Assembly: GCA_965603725.1 (NCBI GenBank)
Contig: CBFDEC010000014.1
Coordinates: 5,421 to 69,420, forward strand
DNA: 64,000 nt
Origin: JAGGSN01 sp965603725
GTDB taxonomy: Bacteria > Zixibacteria > MSB-5A5 > UBA10806 > 4484-95
Direction of reading: 5' to 3'
Part shown: one piece after another, positions 33,852-42,659 of the stretch
Position numbering within the stretch: position 1 is the stretch's first letter
How the letters are laid out: every line of letters begins with the position of its first letter
The notes under the pieces: model-generated
Database searches by the model: none
What the model was told of the DNA's origin: nothing
Seen by the model: only the letters and a program-made list of their open reading frames with translations
Made by a program: the position numbers and the translations under genes

Positions 33852-35171
33852 TCACAATGCCTTTGACTCTTCCTTGCATTTGATATCAAGGGTTTCCAGT
33901 TCATCGAGGATGGGGTTGTAAAGCTCGGGGATAACAGGAACCCAGACGCCGGGCTTGGTGAATTTGCGTTCGAGTATCAAACGTGATCCGACAGCGGCGG
34001 GAAGGCTTACAGTACGGGACATCGAGCTGTCTCCATTGGGAATACCATAGTCGATCAGGGTTGAGGTTATTTCCTCTTTTTTCCCGTCGGGATACTCAGC
34101 GATAAAGTTGTGATACAAGATAATCATATCCCGTTCGCCGGATTCATAGGGCATTTTTTCCAGCATGCGGGCAGTCAGGATGTCAATGACACCGCCTTTC
34201 TCAATCGGCAGGGGATCATTGGAAAACAGTCCCAGCCATTCGAAATTATCGAAGATAAATGAATCTGACGGGATATTCAGTTTTTCAGCAAATGCTGTTC
34301 GGAGGTTTGGTGAAGGTTTTTTGCCTGCAAGCTGCCAGCCCAAATCGGCGAAGGTTTTGCCGGCCCAATCCTTTTCGTCTGCATCAAAGTAACCTATGTC
34401 AGCAACGGCTTTCATGGTGTCGCACCAGCCCTTGTAGCGAAGAGTGCCCCGGAACATGGTCGGGATGCCTTGCAGACCGTAAAGCTCGATATAGCCCAGC
34501 GAATCGCGGTTGGGATATGCTTCCAGTTCGCCGATGCCGGGGATTTCGATATGCCAGTAGTGGGAAAAGAGTTCCGGTCCGGGAACGAATATTTCCTTTC
34601 CATCTTTGCGGTATTTGCCGTCGTTTCTACCGGCGAGAAGGACTCCTTTGGGGCTCCATGAAAACTTGTAGCCGTAGGGGTTGGTGTTGGCTTCGGGGGC
34701 AGGCAGTCCGCCGCAGTAAGACATGAAGCTGATAACCTTGCCGCCGTCTTTTTGAACGCTGTGTATGATCCGCATGGCGGACATATGATCGATGCCGGGG
34801 TCGACGCCGCTTTCGTTTAGGATCACCACACCGGCTTTTTGGGCGGGTTCGTCAAGGGCTTTCATAGCCGGGCTGACATATGAGGTAGTAACCATATCTT
34901 TGCCGAGCTCAATGCACATCTGGGCCACAACCGGATGATAGGCGGCCGGTAAAAGGCTGATTACCAGGTCAGCTTCGCTAATCATTTTTTTTAGTTCATC
35001 TTCTTTATCAACGGTCCATTGTAGGGCTTCGCCATTGGGGTGGCCGGCGACCAGCTTCTCGGCTTTGCTGACTGTGCGGCTGGCAACGCGCACACGGAAA
35101 TTATGTTTTAGAAGATACTGAACAAGTGGTTTAGTTACTAAACCAGCTCCAAGTACCAAAACGGATTTCAT
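33852..35171 (-). CDS. Saccharopine dehydrogenase, glutamate-forming (LYS9-like)
   Basis: This 439-residue protein has an N-terminal Rossmann domain (VLVLGAGLVTKPL, VRVASRTVSKAEKL, VISLLPAAYH) and the saccharopine dehydrogenase C-terminal fold (LNESGVDPGIDHMSAM, SYCGGLPAPEANTNPYGYK, MFRGTLRYKGWC). It oxidises saccharopine to glutamate and aminoadipate semialdehyde, the second step of lysine breakdown. GAGGAG precedes the ATG. It follows the lysine-ketoglutarate reductase gene by 33 bases. The two genes match the two halves of the eukaryotic bifunctional LKR/SDH enzyme. Confidence 0.92.
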   Translation of the reverse strand: MKSVLVLGAGLVTKPLVQYLLKHNFRVRVASRTVSKAEKLVAGHPNGEALQWTVDKEDELKKMISEADLVISLLPAAYHPVVAQMCIELGKDMVTTSYVSPAMKALDEPAQKAGVVILNESGVDPGIDHMSAMRIIHSVQKDGGKVISFMSYCGGLPAPEANTNPYGYKFSWSPKGVLLAGRNDGKYRKDGKEIFVPGPELFSHYWHIEIPGIGELEAYPNRDSLGYIELYGLQGIPTMFRGTLRYKGWCDTMKAVADIGYFDADEKDWAGKTFADLGWQLAGKKPSPNLRTAFAEKLNIPSDSFIFDNFEWLGLFSNDPLPIEKGGVIDILTARMLEKMPYESGERDMIILYHNFIAEYPDGKKEEITSTLIDYGIPNGDSSMSRTVSLPAAVGSRLILERKFTKPGVWVPVIPELYNPILDELETLDIKCKEESKAL

Positions 35172-35204
35172 TGTGTCTCCTCATGGTTATTGCTTAAATG
35201 ATTT

Positions 35205-36506
35205 CTATAGATATTTGCTTAAATGTTTATATCCAGGGGTTAATTTCCCTTCATGCAGAATGAACGCCCGGTGAAGTTCGCCGGGGAGGTTCAGATTTTC
35301 AAATGGAACATTATAAACTGCTTTCGCCAGTTGAGGGATGAAGGGAGTCAGTATTTCGCCAAAATATTCAGAGGCTTCTTGCGCCAACTCGCAAGGCAGG
35401 TTGTCAATAGCCATCACTACCGGACCTAATCCTTCCCAGCCGTCGCTGACCGTGGAATCGAGGGGATTGTAAACATAAACAGGATTGCCGGGATCGGTGG
35501 TTTTTATCGTACACTGAATGGATCCTTCGATGTCGCAGGAAATATCGCCGATGACCCTCAGTGGTTGGAGATGGGAGGAGGAATACGCTCGCTTAAGATA
35601 GTCGAAAGTCACCAGCCGCGTATAACGGGAATCCCAATAGATGCAGTTTACCAGGATGGTCAGGTAGGGAAGATAATTTTCGAAACGGGAACGGTAGTTT
35701 TGAGGATTATCATAATAATCCTGCAGGTCAAAAGTTCCGGCAGGGTCGAGTGGTTCGACTATGTCTTCTTCTGTGAAAACAACCTTAAACAGCTTTCCCC
35801 GGGCGGTTGTTGATGAGGCGGCGATAGCCGCGATTTCAGAGGGCTCAACCTGTTCATGTGGAAAAAGATCGAAGATTTCCTGGGCGCCCTGGGAAACGTT
35901 GCCATATCCTGCGAATCCGCATATCAGGGGAGACAACATGGACGGGATGCCTTCCTTTTTAATCATGTCGGCGGCTTCAGCGATACAGGATTTAGCCTCT
36001 TTAAGGCTTTTATATTCATGCGCCATTCTAATCATGCTGAAAACGTTTGGTATGCCCTCCCATTCCAGTCTCTTCCCGAAAGCCCAGAGGGTATCGATCA
36101 TCCCGACGAGTCCGGCCTGTTTTCCGAAAAATATCAGGCGTTGACCCTTATCATCGGTGATCAGTTCATAATCAATAAGCTGGCATTTCAGTTCCATCAT
36201 TCTCTTCAGAATGGGCATGTTATGTTCCTGCCCTTTAATTGTGTGAGAGAAAAAAGCATAGGTCTTGTTATATTCAAAGAAATCAGCGGGAATTTCTTTC
36301 AGGGCAAGGATGATAGGACATGAAAACAGGTCTTCGCGGATAACAGCGCCGACATTCTGGTATTCCTCATCGGGGAAAATTCTGATGGATGATGGTTGAA
36401 GCCAGATTTCGATTCCATTCTTCACAAGTTTGCCGACATTATCAGGCGTGAGAGGGGCTCTCCTTTCCCACTCATTCTTATTCTCTCGTCTAATCCCAAT
36501 ACGCAT
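35205..36506 (-). CDS. Lysine-ketoglutarate reductase (saccharopine dehydrogenase, lysine-forming; LKR domain)
   Basis: This protein of 433 residues resembles the LKR half of animal and plant aminoadipic semialdehyde synthase and the alanine dehydrogenase fold. It has IGIRRENKNEWERRAPLTP, YAFFSHTIKGQEHNM, LIDYELITDDKGQRLIFFG and the nucleotide-binding GFAGYGNVSQGAQEI. It condenses lysine with 2-oxoglutarate and reduces the product to saccharopine. The ATG at 36506 or the GTG at 36512 may be the start; neither has a strong ribosome-binding site, which could mean coupling to the small frame ending at 36523. It is upstream of the dehydrogenase gene in the same operon. Confidence 0.88.
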   Translation of the reverse strand: MRIGIRRENKNEWERRAPLTPDNVGKLVKNGIEIWLQPSSIRIFPDEEYQNVGAVIREDLFSCPIILALKEIPADFFEYNKTYAFFSHTIKGQEHNMPILKRMMELKCQLIDYELITDDKGQRLIFFGKQAGLVGMIDTLWAFGKRLEWEGIPNVFSMIRMAHEYKSLKEAKSCIAEAADMIKKEGIPSMLSPLICGFAGYGNVSQGAQEIFDLFPHEQVEPSEIAAIAASSTTARGKLFKVVFTEEDIVEPLDPAGTFDLQDYYDNPQNYRSRFENYLPYLTILVNCIYWDSRYTRLVTFDYLKRAYSSSHLQPLRVIGDISCDIEGSIQCTIKTTDPGNPVYVYNPLDSTVSDGWEGLGPVVMAIDNLPCELAQEASEYFGEILTPFIPQLAKAVYNVPFENLNLPGELHRAFILHEGKLTPGYKHLSKYL

Positions 36507-36522
36507 ATTCACACCGCCACTT

Positions 36523-36642
36523 CTATAATATGTTGCCTGTTATAACGTTAGCATTATTTGATACAGCTTCCCGGCGCAGTTCATCGAAGAAGCTGTAACT
36601 GACAGCCAGGCAATGAATTTGACAATTTTTATTATTATCCAT
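36523..36642 (-). CDS. 39-residue small ORF upstream of the lysine-degradation genes
   Basis: A short frame starts at 36642 with CAGGAG eight bases upstream and ends 10-16 bases before the reductase gene. It encodes 39 residues (MDNNKNCQIHCLAVSYSFF opens it) with two cysteines and no lysine-rich stretch beyond K5. It may be a small protein, or a leader peptide coupling translation to the poorly signalled gene downstream. I recognise no family. Confidence 0.45.
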   Translation of the reverse strand: MDNNKNCQIHCLAVSYSFFDELRREAVSNNANVITGNIL

Positions 36643-36781
36643 TGTATTTTCTCCTGAAAATGGCATTATCCAAAATCAAGCGCCATTTTTATCAATTTTC
36701 GATGCAATATATTTATTGAGCTATCTTTTGTCAATTCTAAGATTAAGATATAAATAATTATATAATTTATCAGGATTATTA

Positions 36782-36810
36782 TTGACAAAAGGAAGTTATT
36801 TTTATACTTT
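36782..36810 (+). promoter_or_regulatory. Candidate sigma70 promoter upstream of the dockerin-tail operon
   Basis: TTGACA (36782-36787), a 17-base spacer and TACTTT (36805-36810). It lies about 270 bases before the ATG at 37079, in the 436-base gap that is otherwise A+T-rich and without repeats or genes I can support. Confidence 0.45.
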
Positions 36811-37078
36811 TATAGTGTCTTAGAAAGTCTGCTGCCTTTTATTGTAAGGGAGATAAAAAAACAATTCTTGGAAGATTCGGTTAAGTGGTTTTAAAACTTG
36901 TTTTTAATTTATTTGTTCTGATGATTGTAAATAATAGTATTAAAGCTGTCAACATGAACGATTGTAATGTGTATTGTACTATCACATTGAATATTAATAA
37001 TTGGTCTTATTAGACTGTATTAATAAATCGATATAATTGGAGAGGAATGAATTTTTTGGTTATGGAGGTGGAACGACG

Positions 37079-39676
37079 ATGAAGAATATGGCAATGTTTT
37101 TTATTGCCTTCTTGCTGATTTTCCAGACCGGTTTCGCATCGGCTCAAGAAACTGATGTTGGTGTATCGGCTATTATCAGCCCGCCAGAAACAATTGTTCT
37201 GGATGTAACCTATCCACTCAAATCAGAGGCGACCAATTTCGGGATAAACACCGTTACTTTCGATGTTGTGTTTGATGTTCTGATAGAGGGTACATCGACC
37301 CTGATAGTATCGGATACATCAACAATCATTTTGATGCCGGGCGGCGCAGTTGACACTATCACATTTAGCCGGACGTTTACTCCGACGCTTGATACAACTT
37401 ATCAATTGATTTCCTATACAGTTCTTGCTTCAGATGAGAACCCGACTAATAACACCTCGGCTTTAACCACCACATTCGAAGTAGAACTTGCTCTCTGGTA
37501 TGGCGCCCTTGACGGTTCACCTGTAGAAAGCAATATTAACAGCGACTTAAATATTTCGGCATATATATATTGTGCTGAAACTGTTTATGTTGCCAACACT
37601 CATTTTTGTCTTGGAGTCAATGATCTCTATATCGATTCCATATTCAGTGAAACTGAAGGCACAATTTACTATCCACTAACTGAATGGGATGCAGCCGTTT
37701 TTACACAACCCGATGGTTCACCCCCTAATCCGGAAGGATGGAGCAGTCAATCGTTTGTCGGTTTTGCCCGTCTCAATCCCTATCCGCCCTTGGCGCCCTG
37801 GCTTCATTATACAACTCCAACATTAATTTTAGATTATGCCGTTCATACTGCCAACGATCCAACCCTGGTCGGTCAAACAGTCAACGCAATAGGGGCAGGA
37901 CTTAATCAATATCAAGGTCCATCCAATGCCGGCGATACCACAGGTTTCGTCACTTTCGACCTTTTGGAATATTACAGTCCAATTTATTTCCTCGGCGCAG
38001 GCCATGTAAGCGGAGTCGTCACTGATGAATCTTCACAACCCATTGAAGGCGTGGTTGTAGTAGATTTAAATACATCTGGAATTGATATTACCAATGAACT
38101 TGGAAATTATACTTTAGCTAACCTGTTTCCCGGTTTACATGACATCAGCTTCTCCCATCCAAACCATCTTGATACTATTGTAGCCGATGTTAATATAATT
38201 GCTAACCAAACATATGCTTTAAACGTTCAAATGGAACCTTTACCGTTTGATGACGTCGGCGTTTCTGAAATAATCAGCCCGCCGCAGTTTGTGCAGCTTA
38301 ACATCGAATATCTCCTTGAATCAGAGGTCGTAAATTATGGAACCGCTGCCAGTACATTTGATGTTATTTTCGAAGCTTATCTTCTGGGTTCCACAATTCC
38401 CTTAATCATTGACACCATCACTGTAACAGATATGGTTGGAGGCGGCGTTGATACCGTTACTTTCGACAGTACTTTGTTTACTGCTTTTGATACTACCTAT
38501 CAGCTTGTTTCATATACTGTTCTTGAGGAGGACGTCAATGCCAGCAACGACACTTCAACCTCATCGAGTTCAATATTTTTCGGAGTTTCGGCCTGGTATG
38601 GAAACCCTGATAATACTCCTCTGGAAGGTTATGTGGATGAGAGGCTTGAAGTTGACGTATATGTTCAGACTGTTGAGGATATTTATCTTTCTTACTGTCA
38701 CCTCTGTCTCGGGGCAGCCAACCAGTATATTGACAGCCTGTTAAGTCAGGATGAAGGTCAACTATACTATCCATTCGGTGAATGGGATGTCGCTTTGTTT
38801 TCTTCCTCTTATGGTTCTCCGCCAAATCCTGAAAACTGGTCAAGCCAGTCATTCTGGGGTTTCAGCAGTCTTGGATCAGGCCCAAATCCATGGCTTCATT
38901 TTACAACGCCGACTAAAGTTTTAACTTTCATGTTTAAAACTGTTAACGACCCGCTTTTGATGGAGGATACGGTTCAATGTTTTGGAACCGGAGTTAACCC
39001 ATCGTTAGGTTCTTCAAGCGCCAGCGATACCCTGGCCTCAAATAATTACCCGGTAATTGAGGCGTTCAGTCCGGTGTTTTTCAAAGCTGTAGGCTCTATA
39101 GCAGGAATAGTCACGGATCAAGCTATCTGTCCAGTTAGCGATGTTTACATAACCGCCATAGGTTCATCCGTTCATGATAGTACAAATATCATGGGAGAAT
39201 ATTCTCTCAACAATCTGCTTATTGGCACATATGATGTATCATTCTCACACCCGGTATATCGTGATACAACCGTTGCAGATGTTGAGGTACTGCTCAGGCA
39301 AACAACAATACTTGATATGGTTTTGAAATTTCCCTGTGATTTTGTTCCCGGGGATGTAAATGGCGATGGAATCGTAATAGGCAATGATGTTACCTATGGC
39401 GTCGCCTTTTTAGTTCTTGGCGGTCCTCGACCGCCTGACAGCTGTTTTAATGAAAATACGAATAGTTGGCTGTATTCAGCGGCCGATGCAAACGGTGATT
39501 GTGCGTTTTTAGGTTCGGATATTACCTATCTTATTCAATATTTCATAGGCAACAATCCACCTCCCCAGTTCTGTCCGTATACTCCTCCACCGGGTCCAAA
39601 TTTGCTTAATATCTTTCGAAATAAAGCGCCTTTAATTATTCCTACAGTTGGTTTATCCGGGGAGGACAAAAAATGA
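37079..39676 (+). CDS. Secreted protein with duplicated CARDB / unknown / regulatory-like domains and dockerin-like tail
   Basis: This 865-residue protein has a signal peptide (MKNMAMFFIAFLLIFQ...ASAQ). A unit of about 375 residues occurs twice: a CARDB-like domain opening DVGVS(A/E)IISPP, an unrecognised domain of about 165 residues with LWYG or AWYG, a WSSQSF strand and a PWLH(Y/F)TTPT strand, and a carboxypeptidase-regulatory-like domain. The C-terminus is a dockerin-like pair of calcium loops (DVNGDGIVIGND and DANGDCAFLGSD). GGAGGTGGAACG sets the start at 37079. It overlaps the next gene by 4 bases. It probably works outside the cell; the binding partner of the tail is unknown. Confidence 0.85.
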   Translation: MKNMAMFFIAFLLIFQTGFASAQETDVGVSAIISPPETIVLDVTYPLKSEATNFGINTVTFDVVFDVLIEGTSTLIVSDTSTIILMPGGAVDTITFSRTFTPTLDTTYQLISYTVLASDENPTNNTSALTTTFEVELALWYGALDGSPVESNINSDLNISAYIYCAETVYVANTHFCLGVNDLYIDSIFSETEGTIYYPLTEWDAAVFTQPDGSPPNPEGWSSQSFVGFARLNPYPPLAPWLHYTTPTLILDYAVHTANDPTLVGQTVNAIGAGLNQYQGPSNAGDTTGFVTFDLLEYYSPIYFLGAGHVSGVVTDESSQPIEGVVVVDLNTSGIDITNELGNYTLANLFPGLHDISFSHPNHLDTIVADVNIIANQTYALNVQMEPLPFDDVGVSEIISPPQFVQLNIEYLLESEVVNYGTAASTFDVIFEAYLLGSTIPLIIDTITVTDMVGGGVDTVTFDSTLFTAFDTTYQLVSYTVLEEDVNASNDTSTSSSSIFFGVSAWYGNPDNTPLEGYVDERLEVDVYVQTVEDIYLSYCHLCLGAANQYIDSLLSQDEGQLYYPFGEWDVALFSSSYGSPPNPENWSSQSFWGFSSLGSGPNPWLHFTTPTKVLTFMFKTVNDPLLMEDTVQCFGTGVNPSLGSSSASDTLASNNYPVIEAFSPVFFKAVGSIAGIVTDQAICPVSDVYITAIGSSVHDSTNIMGEYSLNNLLIGTYDVSFSHPVYRDTTVADVEVLLRQTTILDMVLKFPCDFVPGDVNGDGIVIGNDVTYGVAFLVLGGPRPPDSCFNENTNSWLYSAADANGDCAFLGSDITYLIQYFIGNNPPPQFCPYTPPPGPNLLNIFRNKAPLIIPTVGLSGEDKK

Positions 39677-42030
39677 GAAAGATTTTTATGATAAATATGG
39701 TCATTATATTGGCAACCGGAATTATTATTTCGCAGGCTAACCAGGTTGGCGCCTTAAATGACCACTCGGCCAAATTAACTGCCAAAAACATGTCATCAGC
39801 AAAGTCGAACATTAGATCAACCAATGATAAAATGGGATCGCAACGGTTTAATCTTCGTGAAAAGAACGAAGGATATGATGATTATTCGCTGAATATACCG
39901 CCTAACGATGATTGTGAAAACGCCGAACAGATTAACGGCGCGTTCCCGACCAGTGTCTACGGTACAACTGTAGGGGCTGCCGTTGATTGCCCTGAAGGGT
40001 TTAATGGGGAAGCTGTCTGGTATGAATTTACGGCTCCATTTGCCAGAAATGAAATAATTATTGATTATTGTTTGACTGAAAACGATCAAATTGATTTCAC
40101 CTCCGAAATTCTTTATTCGAACTGCCCGTATGATATGGCCTCTTGCGCCGATTACATCGGAGCATACCAGGCGTATGATAAAATGTGTGCAAATGGGTAC
40201 AGAAATGCCTACCGGAGATGGATTAGTATACCCGGACCAGCAGTATACTATTTGCCGGTTTATTTTGATGAAGCGACAGATTTCGGTTTTTCAATTGATA
40301 TTAACCAATACATTCCGGCAATTGTCACTTGCCCGGATGGCGCCCAGTTTGAACAGGAAGCATGCGGCAATAATACCAACGGCGGCTGTCTAATGGAGCC
40401 CGGGATGGAGCAGTTTGAATCCATTGATTGCGGTATCACTGTCTGTGGCGATTACTGGTCTAATTACCATACCCGGGACACTGATTGGTATGAACTTGAG
40501 TTGACTGAACGCGGCTTCCTTAAATGGTCGGCAGTTGGCGAGGCTCCTACAAGAATCTGGATGTATGATGGCAGTGGAGGTTGTGATGGTATATTTCTCG
40601 GCTCTATAGCCGCAGAACCCGGTGATACTGCCAGCCTCGAATTTGAGCTTCTTGCCGGAACATACTGGCTGGTCGTGGGAACAGATGGTTGGTACGATAT
40701 GCCCTGCGATGGCGGCGGTATGTTTACCAATGATTATACAGCGTCTGTTGCCTGTGAATTGGGCGCGCCCGAACTGACAGTTGCTCCGACTGTTGTTTAT
40801 GGCGAAGCGCTGGAAGGATTCACCGATACTGAGATATTATCTGTTTCTAATACCGGAACCGGACGATTAGTTTTTATCGCTGAAGCTACTCAGGATATCT
40901 CCCCTTCCTATCCTCTTGAAAAGGGCCAGGTTAATCTTCATGATTTGCTCGGTTCAGTCGCTCCTGATAATATTGATGAGTATTATAATAATCTGCCCGT
41001 GGCGCTTAATTTCGCTGAAAATCAAGATAACCGGTTTGCTCTGGAAATTCTTACTGAATGTCCGCCCGGCGCTGTTTTAGAATCTGAAGAATGCGGCGAT
41101 GATATTAATGGCGGTTGCGCCATGTCTCCGGGCGCTGAGTCGTTTGAGCCTATTGATTGCAATACTACCGTTTGCGGAACGGTGTGGTCTGATGGCACAA
41201 TCCGCGATACGGATTGGTATATCCTGGAATTAGCCGAACCGCAATTTTTCACTTTCTCTGTTACCGCCGATTTTCCATTTCTCATGTTTTTGTTGCTTCC
41301 CGGTCCTGCGGGCAATGAATGCGACGATTTTGAGGCTCTTTCTTTCGCCGGCGCGGCTGCCGGAGATACCGCTGCAATCATAAGTAGTCTGCCGGCAGGA
41401 ACTTACTGGCTCTGGATAGGACCGACAGCCTGGTATGATCAACCATGTGATGGCAGCGGCGAATATGAGAATGATTACGTGACCTGGGTGAACTGCATAA
41501 CGCCATGGCTGACTATTGATATCATAAATGGTCATGTTCATGAGGGCGACCCGGCGGTTGATATTACAGTTACAATGGATGCAACTCTCCTGGAACCCGA
41601 TACGTATACCGGCAATATCAGGTTTATCTCTAATGATTATATTCATACCCCCCTGGATATACCGGTCACTTTTGTAGTCAACGAGGTTTATGCCTATATA
41701 CCTGGCGATGCTAACATGAGTCTGGGCTCATGGCCGGCTGAGTTAACAGGCGCTGATGTAAGCTATCTCATAGGCTATTTTGTTACATCCTTTAACTTAC
41801 AGCCTTGTTATTTTGATAATTTCTATGCGGCTGCCGATGCTAACGGCGATTGTATTATTCTTGGCAGCGACGTGACATATCTTGTTGGATATTTCGTAAG
41901 CGACTTTCCGGCTCCTGATGGTTGTCCCCTTTACCCTCATATCGATCCGGTTGAGGAGAATTATCCTGCCTGTATTGTGCCATCCTATATTGCCGAGGAT
42001 AATAATGAACAAGACAAAGCGGTTAAATGA
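39673..42030 (+). CDS. Secreted protein with duplicated pre-peptidase-like domains and dockerin-like tail
   Basis: This 785-residue protein starts with a signal peptide. A region of about 130 residues occurs twice (near 220 and 456), each opening CPxGAxxExExCGxxxNGGC and containing DTDWY(E/I)LEL and LLAGTYWLVVG- or LPAGTYWLWIG-type strands. This is the pre-peptidase C-terminal (PPC) beta-sandwich fold. Between them lies an abnormal-spindle-like beta segment. The tail has a dockerin-like pair whose first loop is stretched and whose second is intact (DANGDCIILGSD). GGGGAGG precedes the ATG, which overlaps the previous stop (ATGA), so the two secreted proteins are made together. Confidence 0.85.
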   Translation: MRKIFMINMVIILATGIIISQANQVGALNDHSAKLTAKNMSSAKSNIRSTNDKMGSQRFNLREKNEGYDDYSLNIPPNDDCENAEQINGAFPTSVYGTTVGAAVDCPEGFNGEAVWYEFTAPFARNEIIIDYCLTENDQIDFTSEILYSNCPYDMASCADYIGAYQAYDKMCANGYRNAYRRWISIPGPAVYYLPVYFDEATDFGFSIDINQYIPAIVTCPDGAQFEQEACGNNTNGGCLMEPGMEQFESIDCGITVCGDYWSNYHTRDTDWYELELTERGFLKWSAVGEAPTRIWMYDGSGGCDGIFLGSIAAEPGDTASLEFELLAGTYWLVVGTDGWYDMPCDGGGMFTNDYTASVACELGAPELTVAPTVVYGEALEGFTDTEILSVSNTGTGRLVFIAEATQDISPSYPLEKGQVNLHDLLGSVAPDNIDEYYNNLPVALNFAENQDNRFALEILTECPPGAVLESEECGDDINGGCAMSPGAESFEPIDCNTTVCGTVWSDGTIRDTDWYILELAEPQFFTFSVTADFPFLMFLLLPGPAGNECDDFEALSFAGAAAGDTAAIISSLPAGTYWLWIGPTAWYDQPCDGSGEYENDYVTWVNCITPWLTIDIINGHVHEGDPAVDITVTMDATLLEPDTYTGNIRFISNDYIHTPLDIPVTFVVNEVYAYIPGDANMSLGSWPAELTGADVSYLIGYFVTSFNLQPCYFDNFYAAADANGDCIILGSDVTYLVGYFVSDFPAPDGCPLYPHIDPVEENYPACIVPSYIAEDNNEQDKAVK

Positions 42031-42154
42031 ATTATAAGAGCATAATTTGCGTTGGCCATTCGCTTGATTCGGATGGCCATTTTTTTATTGGTGGAGTTAG
42101 GTAACCCGCATTATTAACAAATCTTAACATGTGCTGACATCCGCCATAGGCGGA

Positions 42155-42297
42155 CTTCTGCCAGAGTTGTCGGAAGTAACTTCCGACAGCACAAAAACAT
42201 TCTGTATTTTTAATGGATACTGTGATGTCGACTCTCCGCGATCGACATTATAGCCCGTAGATGTAGGTCGGGTTCAGACCGGAGGGAGAAACCCGAC
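42155..42297. repeat. Repeat pair after the dockerin-tail operon
   Basis: A 44-base block at 42155-42198 containing TGTCGGAAGTAACTTCCGACA differs by one base from 50912-50955. At 42263-42297 GTAGGTCGGGTT...AACCCGAC is a member of the family at 12595 and 54572. The 364-base gap to tRNA-Arg holds these and no gene. Confidence 0.85.
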
Positions 42298-42394
42298 ATT
42301 TTAGCTCTTGACCTTTATAAGCCAATTCAATATAGTTTAAACGTTGGGTACTAATCTGCCATAGGGCGGAGAAAAGCCTGACTTAACAAATCAT

Positions 42395-42469
42395 GCCCTC
42401 GTAGCTCAGTTAGGATAGAGCGCCGGTTTCCTAAACCGGGTGTCGCAGGTTCGAGCCCTGCCGGGGGTA
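42395..42469 (+). tRNA. tRNA-Arg (anticodon CCT)
   Basis: Acceptor GCCCTCG pairs with CGGGGGT (first pair G-U), the D-arm is GCTCAGTTAGGATAGAGC, the anticodon stem CCGGT/ACCGG encloses TTCCTAA giving CCT, and the T-arm is GCAGG TTCGAGC CCTGC. CCA is not encoded. An A+T-rich two-gene cassette begins right behind it. Confidence 0.95.
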
Positions 42470-42491
42470 GTTTTTATTTAGTGGAATCAGT

Positions 42492-42521
42492 TTGACATAC
42501 ATAGTAAAAATACGCTATATT
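42492..42521 (+). promoter_or_regulatory. Sigma70 promoter of the A+T-rich cassette
   Basis: TTGACA (42492-42497), an 18-base spacer and TATATT (42516-42521), starting 23 bases after tRNA-Arg. It precedes a short leader frame and the two cassette genes. Confidence 0.6.
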
Positions 42522-42587
42522 TTGTTTGTTGGAAATAAAATTGGATTAGCATTTTAGAATGACATCGAAATATATGGGAGGTTAAAA

Positions 42588-42647
42588 ATGAAAAATAAAA
42601 ATAAAGGAGGGGAATTTAATTACAGAGCATATGCGTTTGGGAAATGA
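42588..42647 (+). CDS. 19-residue leader-like ORF
   Basis: GGGAGG at 42576-42581 and the ATG at 42588 open a 19-residue frame rich in Lys, Asn and Gly, ending 12 bases before the next gene. A second GGAGGGG lies inside it. The frame may be a leader peptide or a chance product; the strong site is better than that of the gene behind it. Confidence 0.3.
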   Translation: MKNKNKGGEFNYRAYAFGK

Positions 42648-42659
42648 GAGCGATAGATA

